Positions 8,944-17,082 of a DNA stretch of 64,000 nucleotides are shown here, piece after piece (position 1 is the stretch's first letter; the number at the start of each line of letters is the position of its first letter). The notes under the pieces are model-generated. The model was not told the DNA's origin. It saw only the letters and a list, made by a program, of their open reading frames with translations, and did not search any database. A program made the translations under genes and the position numbers. The stretch is from Vibrio marisflavi CECT 7928 (GTDB lineage: Bacteria; Pseudomonadota; Gammaproteobacteria; Enterobacterales; Vibrionaceae): positions 434,001-498,000 of the forward strand of contig NZ_CAKLDM010000002.1 in NCBI RefSeq assembly GCF_921294215.1. Direction: 5' to 3'.

Positions 8944-10284
8944 ATGATAGAACAAATCAAGGAGCGATTGACTCGCGCAGGTGTTCGATTTATTCGCTTT
9001 CAATATTGTGACAACGCGAATATGATCCGTTCTAAAGCGGTACCTCTTGAGAGAATAGATCACTATGCTGAGAAAGGCGTTGGCTTAACAAAGGCAGCGC
9101 AAGCTCAGCCAGCCATGTTTGATACTGTTGTAGCCAATGAGGCAGGGCTTTCCCCTGTTGGTGAAATTCGATTAATGCCGGATTGGTCTAGTTTACAGTT
9201 GTTACCTTATGCGCCTACTCACGCGAGTGTTATGTGTGATATGTATGATCAAGATAAGCCTTGGGAGCACTGCCCAAGAAGTTTTTTGAAGACCATGCTG
9301 GAACGAGCGAAAACAGCAGGCCTAGAGATAAAAGTTGGGCAGGAGTTTGAGTTTGTCCTATTTTACAATGATTCCCGGCGAGTTCTTACAGAATCGTCGC
9401 TCGATAGTAGTATATACGCACAATCCAGCGCTCTCGATGTTGCTGATGAAGTAATCAATGTGATCGTTGAGTATCTGGACGCGCAGGGAATCGAGATAAA
9501 TCTTATCCATGCAGAGTCAGCGCCGGGCCAGCTTGAAGTTTCTCTGATGCACAGTGATGTACTCAATAGTGCTGACAACAATATCCTCTTCCGACAGAGC
9601 GTTAAGGCAGCAGCACTTAACTGTGGATTGTCAGCAAGCTTTTTGCCTAAACCATATAAAGAAGCTGCGGGTAGTGGATGTCACCTCAACTTAAGCCTTT
9701 GGCAAGACGATACAAACATTGTGTTTGATGCGAACGGTGCTTATCACTTAGGTAGAGAAACGCAGGGCTTTATGGCAGGTATACTGCATCACTTGCCAGC
9801 CTTGATGGCTGTTACTGCCCCAAGTGTGAATTCCTATCGGCGCTTTTTACCTCATTATTGGAGTGGAGCGTATTGTAGTTGGGGTGAGCAAAATCGAGAA
9901 TCTGCTTTGAGAGTAGCGGGAGATGATCAACATCCCTCTCGGTTCGAGTTGAAAACAATGGATGCGTCTGCCAACCCTTACTTAGCCATGGGTGTAGTTA
10001 TTGCTGCTGGATTAGATGGTATTGAGCACAAACGCGAGTTGCCTAAGCCATATAACCAAGATCCCGGCTTACTGACTGATGAGCAGCGTAACAGCCTCAA
10101 TATCAATCGACTACCAATCACATTGCTCGAAGCTGTGTCAGAATATCAACGTAGTGATTTGCTAAAAAACTGTCTCGGTAATAAACAGCATCAAGCTTTC
10201 TACTCAATACGAAAGGCCGAGTGGGATCATATTAATTCGCTTAGTTTCGATGAAGAAGTACAGCTGTTGCTTGAACGATATTAA
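8944..10284 (+). CDS. Glutamine synthetase-family ligase
   Basis: A 446-residue protein with the glutamine synthetase fold: N-terminal beta-grasp to about residue 100, then catalytic blocks GQEFEF (132-137), HAESAPGQLEV (189-199), GSGCHLNLSL (243-252), NRESALRV (317-324) and RFELKTMDASANPYLAMG (333-350). It lacks the adenylylation-loop region of GlnA. Members like this join glutamate or another carboxylate to an amine or ammonia through an acyl phosphate. The SD is AAGGGAG. The next two genes encode a cytidylyltransferase-like and a phosphatase-like protein, so it may make an amide in a CMP-linked pathway. The substrate is unknown. Confidence 0.8.
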   Translation: MIEQIKERLTRAGVRFIRFQYCDNANMIRSKAVPLERIDHYAEKGVGLTKAAQAQPAMFDTVVANEAGLSPVGEIRLMPDWSSLQLLPYAPTHASVMCDMYDQDKPWEHCPRSFLKTMLERAKTAGLEIKVGQEFEFVLFYNDSRRVLTESSLDSSIYAQSSALDVADEVINVIVEYLDAQGIEINLIHAESAPGQLEVSLMHSDVLNSADNNILFRQSVKAAALNCGLSASFLPKPYKEAAGSGCHLNLSLWQDDTNIVFDANGAYHLGRETQGFMAGILHHLPALMAVTAPSVNSYRRFLPHYWSGAYCSWGEQNRESALRVAGDDQHPSRFELKTMDASANPYLAMGVVIAAGLDGIEHKRELPKPYNQDPGLLTDEQRNSLNINRLPITLLEAVSEYQRSDLLKNCLGNKQHQAFYSIRKAEWDHINSLSFDEEVQLLLERY

Positions 10285-10308
10285 TTGACTCTAGAGAGCA
10301 TGGTGCTG

Positions 10309-10317
10309 TGTTATACT
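10309..10317 (+). promoter_or_regulatory. Extended -10 promoter for the cytidylyltransferase gene
   Basis: TGT-TATACT in the gap after the ligase gene. Transcription would start near 10324, which excludes translation from the upstream ATG at 10319 and supports the start at 10379. A TTGACT lies 21 bases upstream, too far for an optimal -35. Confidence 0.5.
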
Positions 10318-10378
10318 CATGCGCTTAACTTGTCAGTGCGAATGTATTCGCCGAAAGTTCAAACTCGGAATGAATTCA

Positions 10379-11203
10379 ATGAAAAAAATACTTATCGTTA
10401 TCCCTGCGCGCTTTGGTAGTACTCGTTTACCCGGAAAGCCATTACTCAAAATTGCTGGTCGAGAAATGCTTCTTCGAGTGGCAGATATTGCGCAGGATGT
10501 TTGTCTTTCAAATGAACACTGCCGTTTTGTTGTTGCTACAGATAACGAGCAGATTGGTGAGCTGTGTGAGCAGCATAACATTGATTTTCAGTATACGTCC
10601 GAGCATTGCAAAAGCGGCACCGAGCGTTGTTTTGATCTGATTGAAAAATTGGATTATCAGCCTGACTTTATCATTAACTTGCAGGGTGATAACCCACTTT
10701 GTCCGCCTTGGTTTATTCAGTCTTTGATTGACTCTTGGAGCCAATCTGATGTTGGAGAAGTGTTTACACCATTCGTTCGATTAACTTGGCCTGAGCTGGA
10801 TACCTTGCGAGAAGTAAAGCAGGTGACGCCATTTAGTGGTACTACGGTGCAAGTTGCCAAGAATATGTGTGCATTAAGCTTTAGCAAAAATATTATTCCT
10901 GCGATTCGTAAAGAAGAGCAGTGGAAAGGTGAAACAGAGTTTTCTCCAGTGCTAAGACATATCGGTCTGTATGGTTACACTTTCGATGCTTTGAAAGCTT
11001 ATCTATCGATGGAAGAAAGCCACTACGAAAAATGTGAAGGCCTGGAGCAAATGCGCTTTATTGAAAATGCGATACCAGTAAAAATGGTAGAAGTCAGTTA
11101 TCAAGGTCGTGATGGTATGAGTGGTGTCGATAGCCCAGAAGATATTCAGCGCGCAGAGAAAATTATTGCCGAAAATGGCGAGTTTGATATTGAGCAATTG
11201 TAA
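10379..11203 (+). CDS. KdsB-like cytidylyltransferase
   Basis: A 274-residue nucleotidyltransferase resembling 3-deoxy-manno-octulosonate cytidylyltransferase, which activates a 2-keto sugar acid with CTP. Visible motifs: IPARFGSTRLPGKPL (8-22), KSGTER (78-83), LQGDNP (101-106), RHIGLYGY and GVDSPED near the C terminus. It differs from housekeeping KdsB in having Asn in place of Glu in QGDEP and about 25 extra residues, so it is more likely a specialised paralogue. The start was chosen over ATG 10319 (at the promoter) and ATG 10370 because GGA sits about 10 bases upstream. The next gene begins 26 bases later. Confidence 0.78.
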   Translation: MKKILIVIPARFGSTRLPGKPLLKIAGREMLLRVADIAQDVCLSNEHCRFVVATDNEQIGELCEQHNIDFQYTSEHCKSGTERCFDLIEKLDYQPDFIINLQGDNPLCPPWFIQSLIDSWSQSDVGEVFTPFVRLTWPELDTLREVKQVTPFSGTTVQVAKNMCALSFSKNIIPAIRKEEQWKGETEFSPVLRHIGLYGYTFDALKAYLSMEESHYEKCEGLEQMRFIENAIPVKMVEVSYQGRDGMSGVDSPEDIQRAEKIIAENGEFDIEQL

Positions 11204-11229
11204 GTTAGCCAACTAAAAGTACCAAAACA

Positions 11230-11871
11230 ATGACAACAAGATTAATCATCGCAAGACATGGTAATACTTTTCTACCTTCTCAAACACCAACAAGAGTAGG
11301 CGCCAGAACAGATTTAGACTTAGTTGAATCAGCTAGAAGTGAAGCTGTCGGTAATTATCTAAAACAAAACAATTTGCTACCAGATGTGGTTTTATCTGGC
11401 CCATTGAAACGTCATAAGCAGACGGCTGACATCATTTGTAGCCAAGTTGGTTTTGATGCGTCGCAGGTTTCTGAATGTCATTTTCTTAACGAAATTGATT
11501 ATGGCCCCGATGAAAACAAACCAGAACAAGAAGTTATGTCGAGGCTAGGAGCTGGCAATGAAGAGAAAGGCAAAGCTGTCATTGATAACTGGAACCAGAA
11601 TGCAATTGTGCCAGATGGTTGGTTGGTCGATCCCAATCAGCTAAAAAAAGAGTGGGTGAAGCTTGCTCAACATATTGCCGATGAGTATTCAGGTAAAACA
11701 GCTCTACTTGTGAGTAGCAATGGACTGATGCGTTTTAGCAATATATTGGACACAGAGTTTGAATATCAAAGCTTAAAAGTACCAACAGGCGGGATCTGTA
11801 TTTTCGAGTATGACGAAAGTGGTGATAAGCAGTGGCGTTGCATGAGTTGGGCAGTGAAGCCCGCTAGCTAG
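11230..11871 (+). CDS. Histidine phosphatase-superfamily protein, second His absent
   Basis: A 213-residue protein of the phosphoglycerate mutase / histidine phosphatase superfamily. The N-terminal phospho-acceptor motif is present (ARHGNT, His10) and so is the SGPLKRHKQTAD block at 56-67. The second conserved motif, normally VSHGGLxR, reads VSSNGLMR (161-168), so the usual catalytic His is Ser. Activity may be lost or altered. It lies 26 bases after the KdsB-like gene and is probably co-transcribed. Partner or substrate unknown. Confidence 0.75.
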   Translation: MTTRLIIARHGNTFLPSQTPTRVGARTDLDLVESARSEAVGNYLKQNNLLPDVVLSGPLKRHKQTADIICSQVGFDASQVSECHFLNEIDYGPDENKPEQEVMSRLGAGNEEKGKAVIDNWNQNAIVPDGWLVDPNQLKKEWVKLAQHIADEYSGKTALLVSSNGLMRFSNILDTEFEYQSLKVPTGGICIFEYDESGDKQWRCMSWAVKPAS

Positions 11872-11899
11872 CCGCACTTTTAAGATATGCATTAATTGT

Positions 11900-11934
11900 G
11901 GGGAGACGGCTCCGTTAGTCGGAAACGTGTCCCC
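11900..11934 (+). terminator. Possible terminator after the phosphatase-like gene
   Basis: GGGGAGACG / CGTGTCCCC stem with one mismatch and an inner TCCG/CGGA, followed by AGTCTTTT. It overlaps the 3' end of the convergent small gene. Confidence 0.4.
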
Positions 11935-12169
11935 AGTCTTTTAAGATCGTACGCACTTCTTCGATAGGAATATACTTGGCATCGATGCAGTCATCATTCT
12001 CGTCACACAATGCTAAAAAGAATGGAGTGATGCCTTTATCGCGCTTAGTGATTAGCCACTGATAGAGTGCAGATTTTCGGTCGATGTCATCCGATGAACC
12101 TAGGCATTTCCCTTCGCCTGAATCTTCTTTTTGAATGACTTTCAAAGTGAATTTCTTATTTTTATTCAT
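11915..12169 (-). CDS. Small hypothetical protein, 84 residues
   Basis: I do not recognise this protein. It is soluble and charged, with a lysine-rich N terminus, one short central hydrophobic stretch (FFLALCDENDD) and two cysteines in addition to Cys in the GEGKCLGSS segment. The ATG at 12169 was preferred over the upstream TTG at 12199 because GGA lies 7 bases before it. It runs convergent to the phosphatase-like gene and ends in that gene's possible terminator. An inverted repeat lies in its promoter region at 12203-12225. Confidence 0.55.
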   Translation of the reverse strand: MNKNKKFTLKVIQKEDSGEGKCLGSSDDIDRKSALYQWLITKRDKGITPFFLALCDENDDCIDAKYIPIEEVRTILKDWGHVSD

Positions 12170-12202
12170 TTTAGCGTCCAATGCTTTTCGTCTTTTCAAT
12201 TC

Positions 12203-12225
12203 GTATATTTACATAAAAAATATAC
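12203..12225. promoter_or_regulatory. Inverted repeat upstream of the 84-residue gene
   Basis: GTATATTT-N7-AAATATAC, 34 bases before the ATG. AT-rich, so it could be either an operator or a promoter element. Confidence 0.3.
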
Positions 12226-12324
12226 AATTAGCAGCCGAATCCATCAAGTTAGTGAGGTTCCTCTCAGTAAGCTTTTACTCTATAGGTGCACTGTTCCGTA
12301 TGTCAGTAATCGATAGCGATACCG

Positions 12325-12945
12325 CTAATCGTTTGATGTTGCTTTCTTTAGATATCGTACTTGGTAACGAGTAGGCTTATGGTTCATTGCTAACACTAGA
12401 TTCAGTATGATTGCTCCAAAAACGGATAAGGCAATAAGCTTTGGTGAGGTAAAAAAGAACGACGCAAAAAGGATGCACATATCAATCATTACCTGAACTT
12501 TCCCCACTGATATACCGAGTTTGTCTTGGATATAGAGGCACAAAACATTGAAGCCACCCAGACTCGATTGGTGCCTAAATAAGATAAGCATTCCCAGTCC
12601 CATAAGTAACCCGCCAGAAATAGCACAGTAAACAGGGCTGATATTGCTTAGCGTTATAAACGTAGTCAGGTGATCGGAAATAATTGAGACCAACCCACCC
12701 GAAATGACACTGTTAATAGCGAATCGAGAGCCAAATCGTTTCCACGCTAAAAGATAGAAAGGGCAGTTGAGGAGGAAATACAGCTGACCGAATTGAATGC
12801 CTGACAGTTGGCTAAATAGTAGCGCGAGACCGGCGGTGCCACCTGTAAGTAAATGAGCTGATTGTAAAAAGAATACGCCTTGTGCGACTAAAAACGTGCC
12901 TGTTAAGATGGCAACCCAATCTTCGTGTTTTGAATGCTTTTCCAT
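12325..12945 (-). CDS. YitT-family membrane protein
   Basis: A 206-residue integral membrane protein with about six hydrophobic segments, the first beginning at VAILTGTFLVAQGVFF. The LTGGTAGLALLF and SSLGGFNVLCLYIQ segments are typical of YitT/DUF161 proteins, whose function is not established. The frame stays open to a TTG at 13023. I placed the start at the ATG giving MEKHSKHED, the usual family N terminus; no strong SD supports any choice. Confidence 0.7.
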   Translation of the reverse strand: MEKHSKHEDWVAILTGTFLVAQGVFFLQSAHLLTGGTAGLALLFSQLSGIQFGQLYFLLNCPFYLLAWKRFGSRFAINSVISGGLVSIISDHLTTFITLSNISPVYCAISGGLLMGLGMLILFRHQSSLGGFNVLCLYIQDKLGISVGKVQVMIDMCILFASFFFTSPKLIALSVFGAIILNLVLAMNHKPTRYQVRYLKKATSND

Positions 12946-13119
12946 ATCTGAAAAAAGGTTTGTAAGTCCTAGTAAAAAAATTCCACGCATATTAGAAAAA
13001 AGCCGACCATAGTGGTAGCGCAAGCGGGAAAATTAAGGTAAACCTATGTAATTCGTGTTTTACGGGGTGTAAAGCACAAAATTGACAGTGGACTCTACAA
13101 ATAAAACTGTAATTTCCTC

Positions 13120-13148
13120 TTTATGAGGCAGATCAAATTATGTAGAAT
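13120..13148 (+). promoter_or_regulatory. Probable glyA promoter
   Basis: TTTATG, 17-base spacer, TAGAAT preceded by TG. The predicted start near 13155 falls 10 bases before the PurR box, a position where repressor binding would block transcription. Confidence 0.5.
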
Positions 13149-13164
13149 GCGCGCCATAACCATG

Positions 13165-13180
13165 ACGAAAACGTTTGCGT
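13165..13180. promoter_or_regulatory. PurR operator upstream of glyA
   Basis: ACGAAAACGTTTGCGT, identical to the reverse complement of the consensus PurR box ACGCAAACGTTTTCGT. Serine hydroxymethyltransferase supplies one-carbon units for purines and glyA is a PurR target in E. coli. Confidence 0.85.
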
Positions 13181-13271
13181 GGGTCTATTGCGGTACTTTT
13201 AACCCATTTTAGGCTCTAGTCACAGTGTGGTTTTTTGTGATTTTAAGTACATTCTCAATCAGGAGATACAA

Positions 13272-14522
13272 ATGCTAAAGCGTGATATGAATATCGCGAG
13301 TTACGACGCGGAGCTATTTGCAGCTATCCAAGAAGAAACTCTTCGCCAAGAAGAGCACATCGAACTTATCGCTTCTGAAAACTACACAAGCCCACGTGTA
13401 ATGGAAGCTCAAGGTTCTCAGCTTACTAACAAGTATGCTGAAGGTTATCCTGGAAAGCGCTACTACGGTGGTTGTGAGTATGTCGACAAGGCAGAAGCTT
13501 TAGCAATTGATCGTGCATGTAAGCTATTTGAATGTGAGTACGCTAACGTACAGCCACACTCTGGCTCACAAGCTAACAGCGCGGTATATATGGCGCTATT
13601 AAACCCAGGTGATACTGTTCTGGGCATGAGCTTGGCTCACGGTGGCCACTTAACTCACGGCTCTCCAGTAAACTTTTCTGGTAAGCATTACAACGTGATT
13701 CCTTACGGTATTGATGAAGCAGGTCAAATTAACTACGACGAGATGGAGCAACTTGCTCTTGAGCACAAGCCAAAAATGATCATTGGTGGCTTCTCAGCAT
13801 ACTCTCAGGTTGTAGACTGGGCTCGTATGCGTGAGATTGCTGACAAAGTTGACGCTTACCTTTTCGTTGATATGGCGCACGTTGCTGGCTTGATTGCAGC
13901 AGGCGTATACCCAACACCAGTACCACATGCTCACGTTGTAACGACAACTACTCACAAAACGCTAGCAGGTCCTCGTGGTGGTTTGATTCTTTCAAACGCA
14001 GGTGAGGACATGTACAAGAAGCTGAATTCAGCTGTTTTCCCTGGTGGTCAAGGTGGTCCTCTAATGCACGTTATCGCAGCGAAAGCGGTAGCCTTTAAAG
14101 AAGCAATGGAACCAGAGTTCAAAGAGTACCAAGCTCGCGTAGTAGAAAATGCAAAAGCAATGGTTGCTCAATTCCAAGAGCGCGGTTACAAAATTGTTTC
14201 TAACTCAACTGAAAACCACTTGTTCCTTGTTGACCTGATTGATAAAAACATCACAGGTAAAGAAGCGGACGCAGCGCTTGGTGCAGCGAATATTACTGTA
14301 AACAAGAACTCAGTGCCTAACGATCCTCGCAGCCCGTTCGTAACATCTGGTATCCGTGTTGGTACTCCAGCGATTACTCGTCGCGGCTTCTCTTTAGCTG
14401 ATGCAAAAGAGTTAGCGAACTGGATGTGTGATGTTCTAGATAACGTTGAAGACGAAAAAGTTATCGAAGCAACTAAAGCGAAAGTTCTAGAGATCTGTAA
14501 GCGTCTACCTGTTTACGCGTAA
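13272..14522 (+). CDS. glyA: Serine hydroxymethyltransferase
   Basis: Interconverts serine plus tetrahydrofolate with glycine plus 5,10-methylenetetrahydrofolate; cytoplasmic PLP enzyme and main source of one-carbon units. Length is 416 residues, the usual size. The PLP lysine is Lys229 in [16 protein letters not shown], with the substrate-binding [13 protein letters not shown] loop at 55-67. The ATG at 13272 follows AGGAG by 6 bases; the open frame back to a GTG at 13227 is not used. It is monocistronic between its promoter and terminator, and controlled by the PurR box. Confidence 0.98.
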   Translation: MLKRDMNIASYDAELFAAIQEETLRQEEHIELIASENYTSPRVMEAQGSQLTNKYAEGYPGKRYYGGCEYVDKAEALAIDRACKLFECEYANVQPHSGSQANSAVYMALLNPGDTVLGMSLAHGGHLTHGSPVNFSGKHYNVIPYGIDEAGQINYDEMEQLALEHKPKMIIGGFSAYSQVVDWARMREIADKVDAYLFVDMAHVAGLIAAGVYPTPVPHAHVVTTTTHKTLAGPRGGLILSNAGEDMYKKLNSAVFPGGQGGPLMHVIAAKAVAFKEAMEPEFKEYQARVVENAKAMVAQFQERGYKIVSNSTENHLFLVDLIDKNITGKEADAALGAANITVNKNSVPNDPRSPFVTSGIRVGTPAITRRGFSLADAKELANWMCDVLDNVEDEKVIEATKAKVLEICKRLPVYA

Positions 14523-14554
14523 TAGCTAAATACTTTTCGAAACTCGAAGACTTC

Positions 14555-14582
14555 AAAAGGTGAGCATTTGCTCGCCTTTTCT
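14555..14582 (+). terminator. glyA terminator
   Basis: AAAGGTGAGCA / TGCTCGCCTTT stem with a T-rich tail, 33 bases after the glyA stop. Confidence 0.85.
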
Positions 14583-14695
14583 CGTTTTTAATACACAGAC
14601 CTTTTTCCGAGTATCTCAAAGGCTCAATGGCCTAAAATTAGTAAAGGTGTATTCCAAAAGTTTATTAAGATGTTGGCACCTTAAGGAGTCGAGGT

Positions 14696-15118
14696 ATGGG
14701 TAAGTGCTATAACAGAATTGCCGTTAACAGGCCGATTGAAGAAGTGTGGCAAGCGGTAAGTGATTTTCACAATATGGGTTGGGCAGAAGGTGTTATCACA
14801 TCAGTTGAGAAAGTTGGAGCAATTGAAGGGCATCAAGTGGGTGCTAAGCGTATATTGAATAATGCTTTTCACGAGACATTAATTGACTACGATAATTATC
14901 ATCATCGCTTTTCTTACCGTATTGAAGATGGTCCCGGGCCGGTTTCTCATGATGCTGTCAAAGACTATATTGGTATTGTCCAGTTAACAGAGGTTCCAGA
15001 AGGAACTCTGGTTGAATGGAGCTCGTCTTATCGCTCGAAAAACGAGTCTGAAGTTGCTGAGTTTTGTAACCCTATCTATTCTGCATTGCTTGACGCGATG
15101 CGTAAAAATATCCATTAA
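14696..15118 (+). CDS. SRPBCC (START-like) family protein
   Basis: A 140-residue single-domain protein of the SRPBCC ligand-binding fold: an N-terminal strand with NRPIEEVWQAVSDF, a central W-x-E-G motif and a C-terminal helix from about residue 118. Such proteins bind hydrophobic ligands; some act as cyclases or lipid carriers. The SD AAGGAG is strong. It lies alone between two terminators. No partner or ligand can be inferred. Confidence 0.8.
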   Translation: MGKCYNRIAVNRPIEEVWQAVSDFHNMGWAEGVITSVEKVGAIEGHQVGAKRILNNAFHETLIDYDNYHHRFSYRIEDGPGPVSHDAVKDYIGIVQLTEVPEGTLVEWSSSYRSKNESEVAEFCNPIYSALLDAMRKNIH

Positions 15119-15134
15119 CGCCTTCCAATAAAAA

Positions 15135-15159
15135 GGGCAAGTGTGTAGTACACTTGCCC
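15135..15159. terminator. Terminator between SRPBCC gene and permease
   Basis: GGGCAAGTGT / ACACTTGCCC perfect 10-base stem with A-rich and moderately T-rich flanks, between convergent genes. Confidence 0.75.
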
Positions 15160-15188
15160 AAAAGTTTGTATTGAATGACCAACGTCTT

Positions 15189-16607
15189 TTAACTGTTGGA
15201 AGCTACCTGTTGCTTTTTCGCTTTTGATGTAGCGGAAGGTATAAGTAGTGGAATAACACATACTAACACTGTACCGCCAATCAAAATTGCTTCGTAAGCT
15301 GTCTTACTCATGATCGTAATTTGTGATGGAGGTAAGAAGCCCATCGCGAGTACAAAAAGGCAGGTAATGATGCCGATGCCGCCAACGATGCTTGTACCTA
15401 TTACTCCGCCTGGAATTGAATAGCCACGTGGAACGTCAGGCTGAGATACTTTTAGCTTGATTAAAGCAGCGAACAAGAACAGATAAAAAATTACAGATAG
15501 CTGCGCAGTCATGGCACTCAATAACCAGTAAGAAGCATTAAAGCCAGGGAAGTACAAGAACAACATCGCAAGGCCAGTAAAGATAATGCCCTGTACCATC
15601 AGGATTGCAATTGGCGCTCCGTTTTTAGAACTTTTCGCTAAAAACTTCGGTGCGCTGCCATCTTCACTTGCTTGACGGATACATTTACCTGGACCAAGAA
15701 TCCACGCCGACACGCCGGAGAAACCGCCAAGAATAATGCACACCATGATAATTGGCATCATCCAAGACATTTTGTAGCTGGCAAAAAAGATTGAGAAAGA
15801 GGTGATGACAGCCGAAGACAGGTTAATTTGATCTTGAGGGATCACGATTGCGACAGCGAGTGAGCCTAGGACCGAACAGAATAGAATTAACACTGTTGAG
15901 TAAAGAAGAGCTCTTGGGTAGTCCTTCTTAGGGTTTTCGACATCTTGTGCGTGAATTGCAGACATTTCCATGCCCACAAGACCAAATAGCATTCCAGATA
16001 AAATAGCGAGGTTGTTTAGGTTGCTCATATCTGGAAGGGCATCATTCCAGCTAAAGTTAATTGCTACATGCTTGCCTGCCATTACCCAGCCGGCCGCTAA
16101 AATGATGATGAGCAGCATAGGTAAAATAGTGCCAAAGATAGAGCCTAGTGTGCTAATTAGTCCAGAAACTCGCATACCAAAGCAATTTGCAAGCGTTGCC
16201 AGCCAGAACATAATAGTAATGGCGACGAAAATCATAGTTTTGTCAGTTGCTAAACTAGGATCAACGATATAGAAGAAAGTTGATGCTAGGAATGAAAGAA
16301 TGGTTGGAAACCAAATGATGTTATAGAGCCATAGAATCCAAGCAACGACAAATGCGGCCTTTTTACCGAATGCTTCACGAACCCATACGTAGATTCCGCC
16401 ATCTTGTGGCCAACCTGTCGACATATCTGCCGCAGCTAAAGCGCTTGGGATCATAAAGAAAATAGCGCCGGCAATATAATAAAATATTAGTGAAAGGCCA
16501 TATTCCGCGCTGATTGGCAATGAGCGTAAGCTATCTACCGCAATCACGTTGATCATGACTAATGAAAAGACGCTAAGTGCTTTTTTATTTTTACGATTTG
16601 TTATCAT
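15189..16607 (-). CDS. APC-family amino acid permease
   Basis: A 472-residue inner-membrane protein with about 12 hydrophobic segments. It is close to the glutamate:GABA antiporter / YjeM branch of the amino acid-polyamine-organocation family, with the helix 1 motif VMINVIAVDSLRSLP and the GWPQDGGIYVWVREAFG block after helix 2. It probably exchanges or imports an amino acid or amine. It follows the YerC-type regulator gene by 114 bases on the same strand, so they may form one unit. The substrate is not predictable. Confidence 0.82.
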   Translation of the reverse strand: MITNRKNKKALSVFSLVMINVIAVDSLRSLPISAEYGLSLIFYYIAGAIFFMIPSALAAADMSTGWPQDGGIYVWVREAFGKKAAFVVAWILWLYNIIWFPTILSFLASTFFYIVDPSLATDKTMIFVAITIMFWLATLANCFGMRVSGLISTLGSIFGTILPMLLIIILAAGWVMAGKHVAINFSWNDALPDMSNLNNLAILSGMLFGLVGMEMSAIHAQDVENPKKDYPRALLYSTVLILFCSVLGSLAVAIVIPQDQINLSSAVITSFSIFFASYKMSWMMPIIMVCIILGGFSGVSAWILGPGKCIRQASEDGSAPKFLAKSSKNGAPIAILMVQGIIFTGLAMLFLYFPGFNASYWLLSAMTAQLSVIFYLFLFAALIKLKVSQPDVPRGYSIPGGVIGTSIVGGIGIITCLFVLAMGFLPPSQITIMSKTAYEAILIGGTVLVCVIPLLIPSATSKAKKQQVASNS

Positions 16608-16721
16608 TTAAACCATACCATCAAAGTTAAGCTAACTGGCTCTTTTGGCCTTTGCACTCATCCTTGATTGCATAGCTTGAAGGTGTTCTATTGTTGAAGT
16701 TAACGACTGGAGCTTCTGCGC

Positions 16722-17024
16722 CTAAGACTCTTTGTCTGAGTGAGCTTGCTCAACGCGATCAAGCAATAGTTCATAGCCACCTTCACCATAATTGAGTGCT
16801 CTTGCAACTCTTCCCACAGTGGTGACACTGACACCCGTTTTAGCTGAAATTTCACGATAAGACATCTCTTGCTTAAGGCATGTTGCCACACGCCACCTTT
16901 CAGCCATGCCATGAATTTCTTGAGGCGTACAAAGGTCTGTCAAAAAAAGCTTGGTTTCTTCAGCGGAGTTTAACTGCGCGATTGCGCTGTAAAGTTCTTC
17001 AGCAAGTTTATCTGTATCTTTCAC
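16722..17024 (-). CDS. TrpR-like YerC/YecD-family regulator
   Basis: A 100-residue protein with the TrpR repressor fold. It resembles YerC/YecD more than TrpR: the segments FLTDLCTPQEI and GVSVTTVGRVARALNYGEGGYE match that group. The DNA-binding helix-turn-helix is about residues 54-77 (MSYREISAKTGVSVTTV). The start is a GTG at 17024 with no clear SD. A motif overlapping the start codon is repeated 45 bases upstream, suggesting self-repression. It precedes an amino acid permease gene, which may be its target. Confidence 0.75.
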   Translation of the reverse strand: MKDTDKLAEELYSAIAQLNSAEETKLFLTDLCTPQEIHGMAERWRVATCLKQEMSYREISAKTGVSVTTVGRVARALNYGEGGYELLLDRVEQAHSDKES

Positions 17025-17082
17025 TATAATATAGCTTGGGTGTTTTACTGTGCTAGCATGTTAATACACTATAGTGATATAG
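17022..17082. promoter_or_regulatory. Two operator-like repeats at the YerC-like gene
   Basis: CACTATAATATAG (17022-17034) overlaps the GTG start, and CACTATAGTGATATAG (17067-17082) contains the perfect palindrome CACTATAGTG. Both share CACTATA and ATATAG. Their spacing of 45 bases, about four helical turns, suits cooperative binding. Inferred. Confidence 0.45.

Larger units (their letters stand above)
12946..13271. other. Intergenic region holding the glyA control region
   Basis: 326 bases between the divergent YitT gene and glyA. It contains a probable glyA promoter (13120-13148) and a PurR box (13165-13180). No riboswitch fold or small gene was recognised. Confidence 0.6.

Noticed and set aside
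12946..13023. Longer N terminus for the YitT protein from a TTG
   Set aside because: Adds 26 residues not typical of the family and has no ribosome-binding site.
13024..13271. Possible glycine riboswitch ahead of glyA
   Set aside because: No glycine aptamer core; the region is explained by a promoter and a PurR box.
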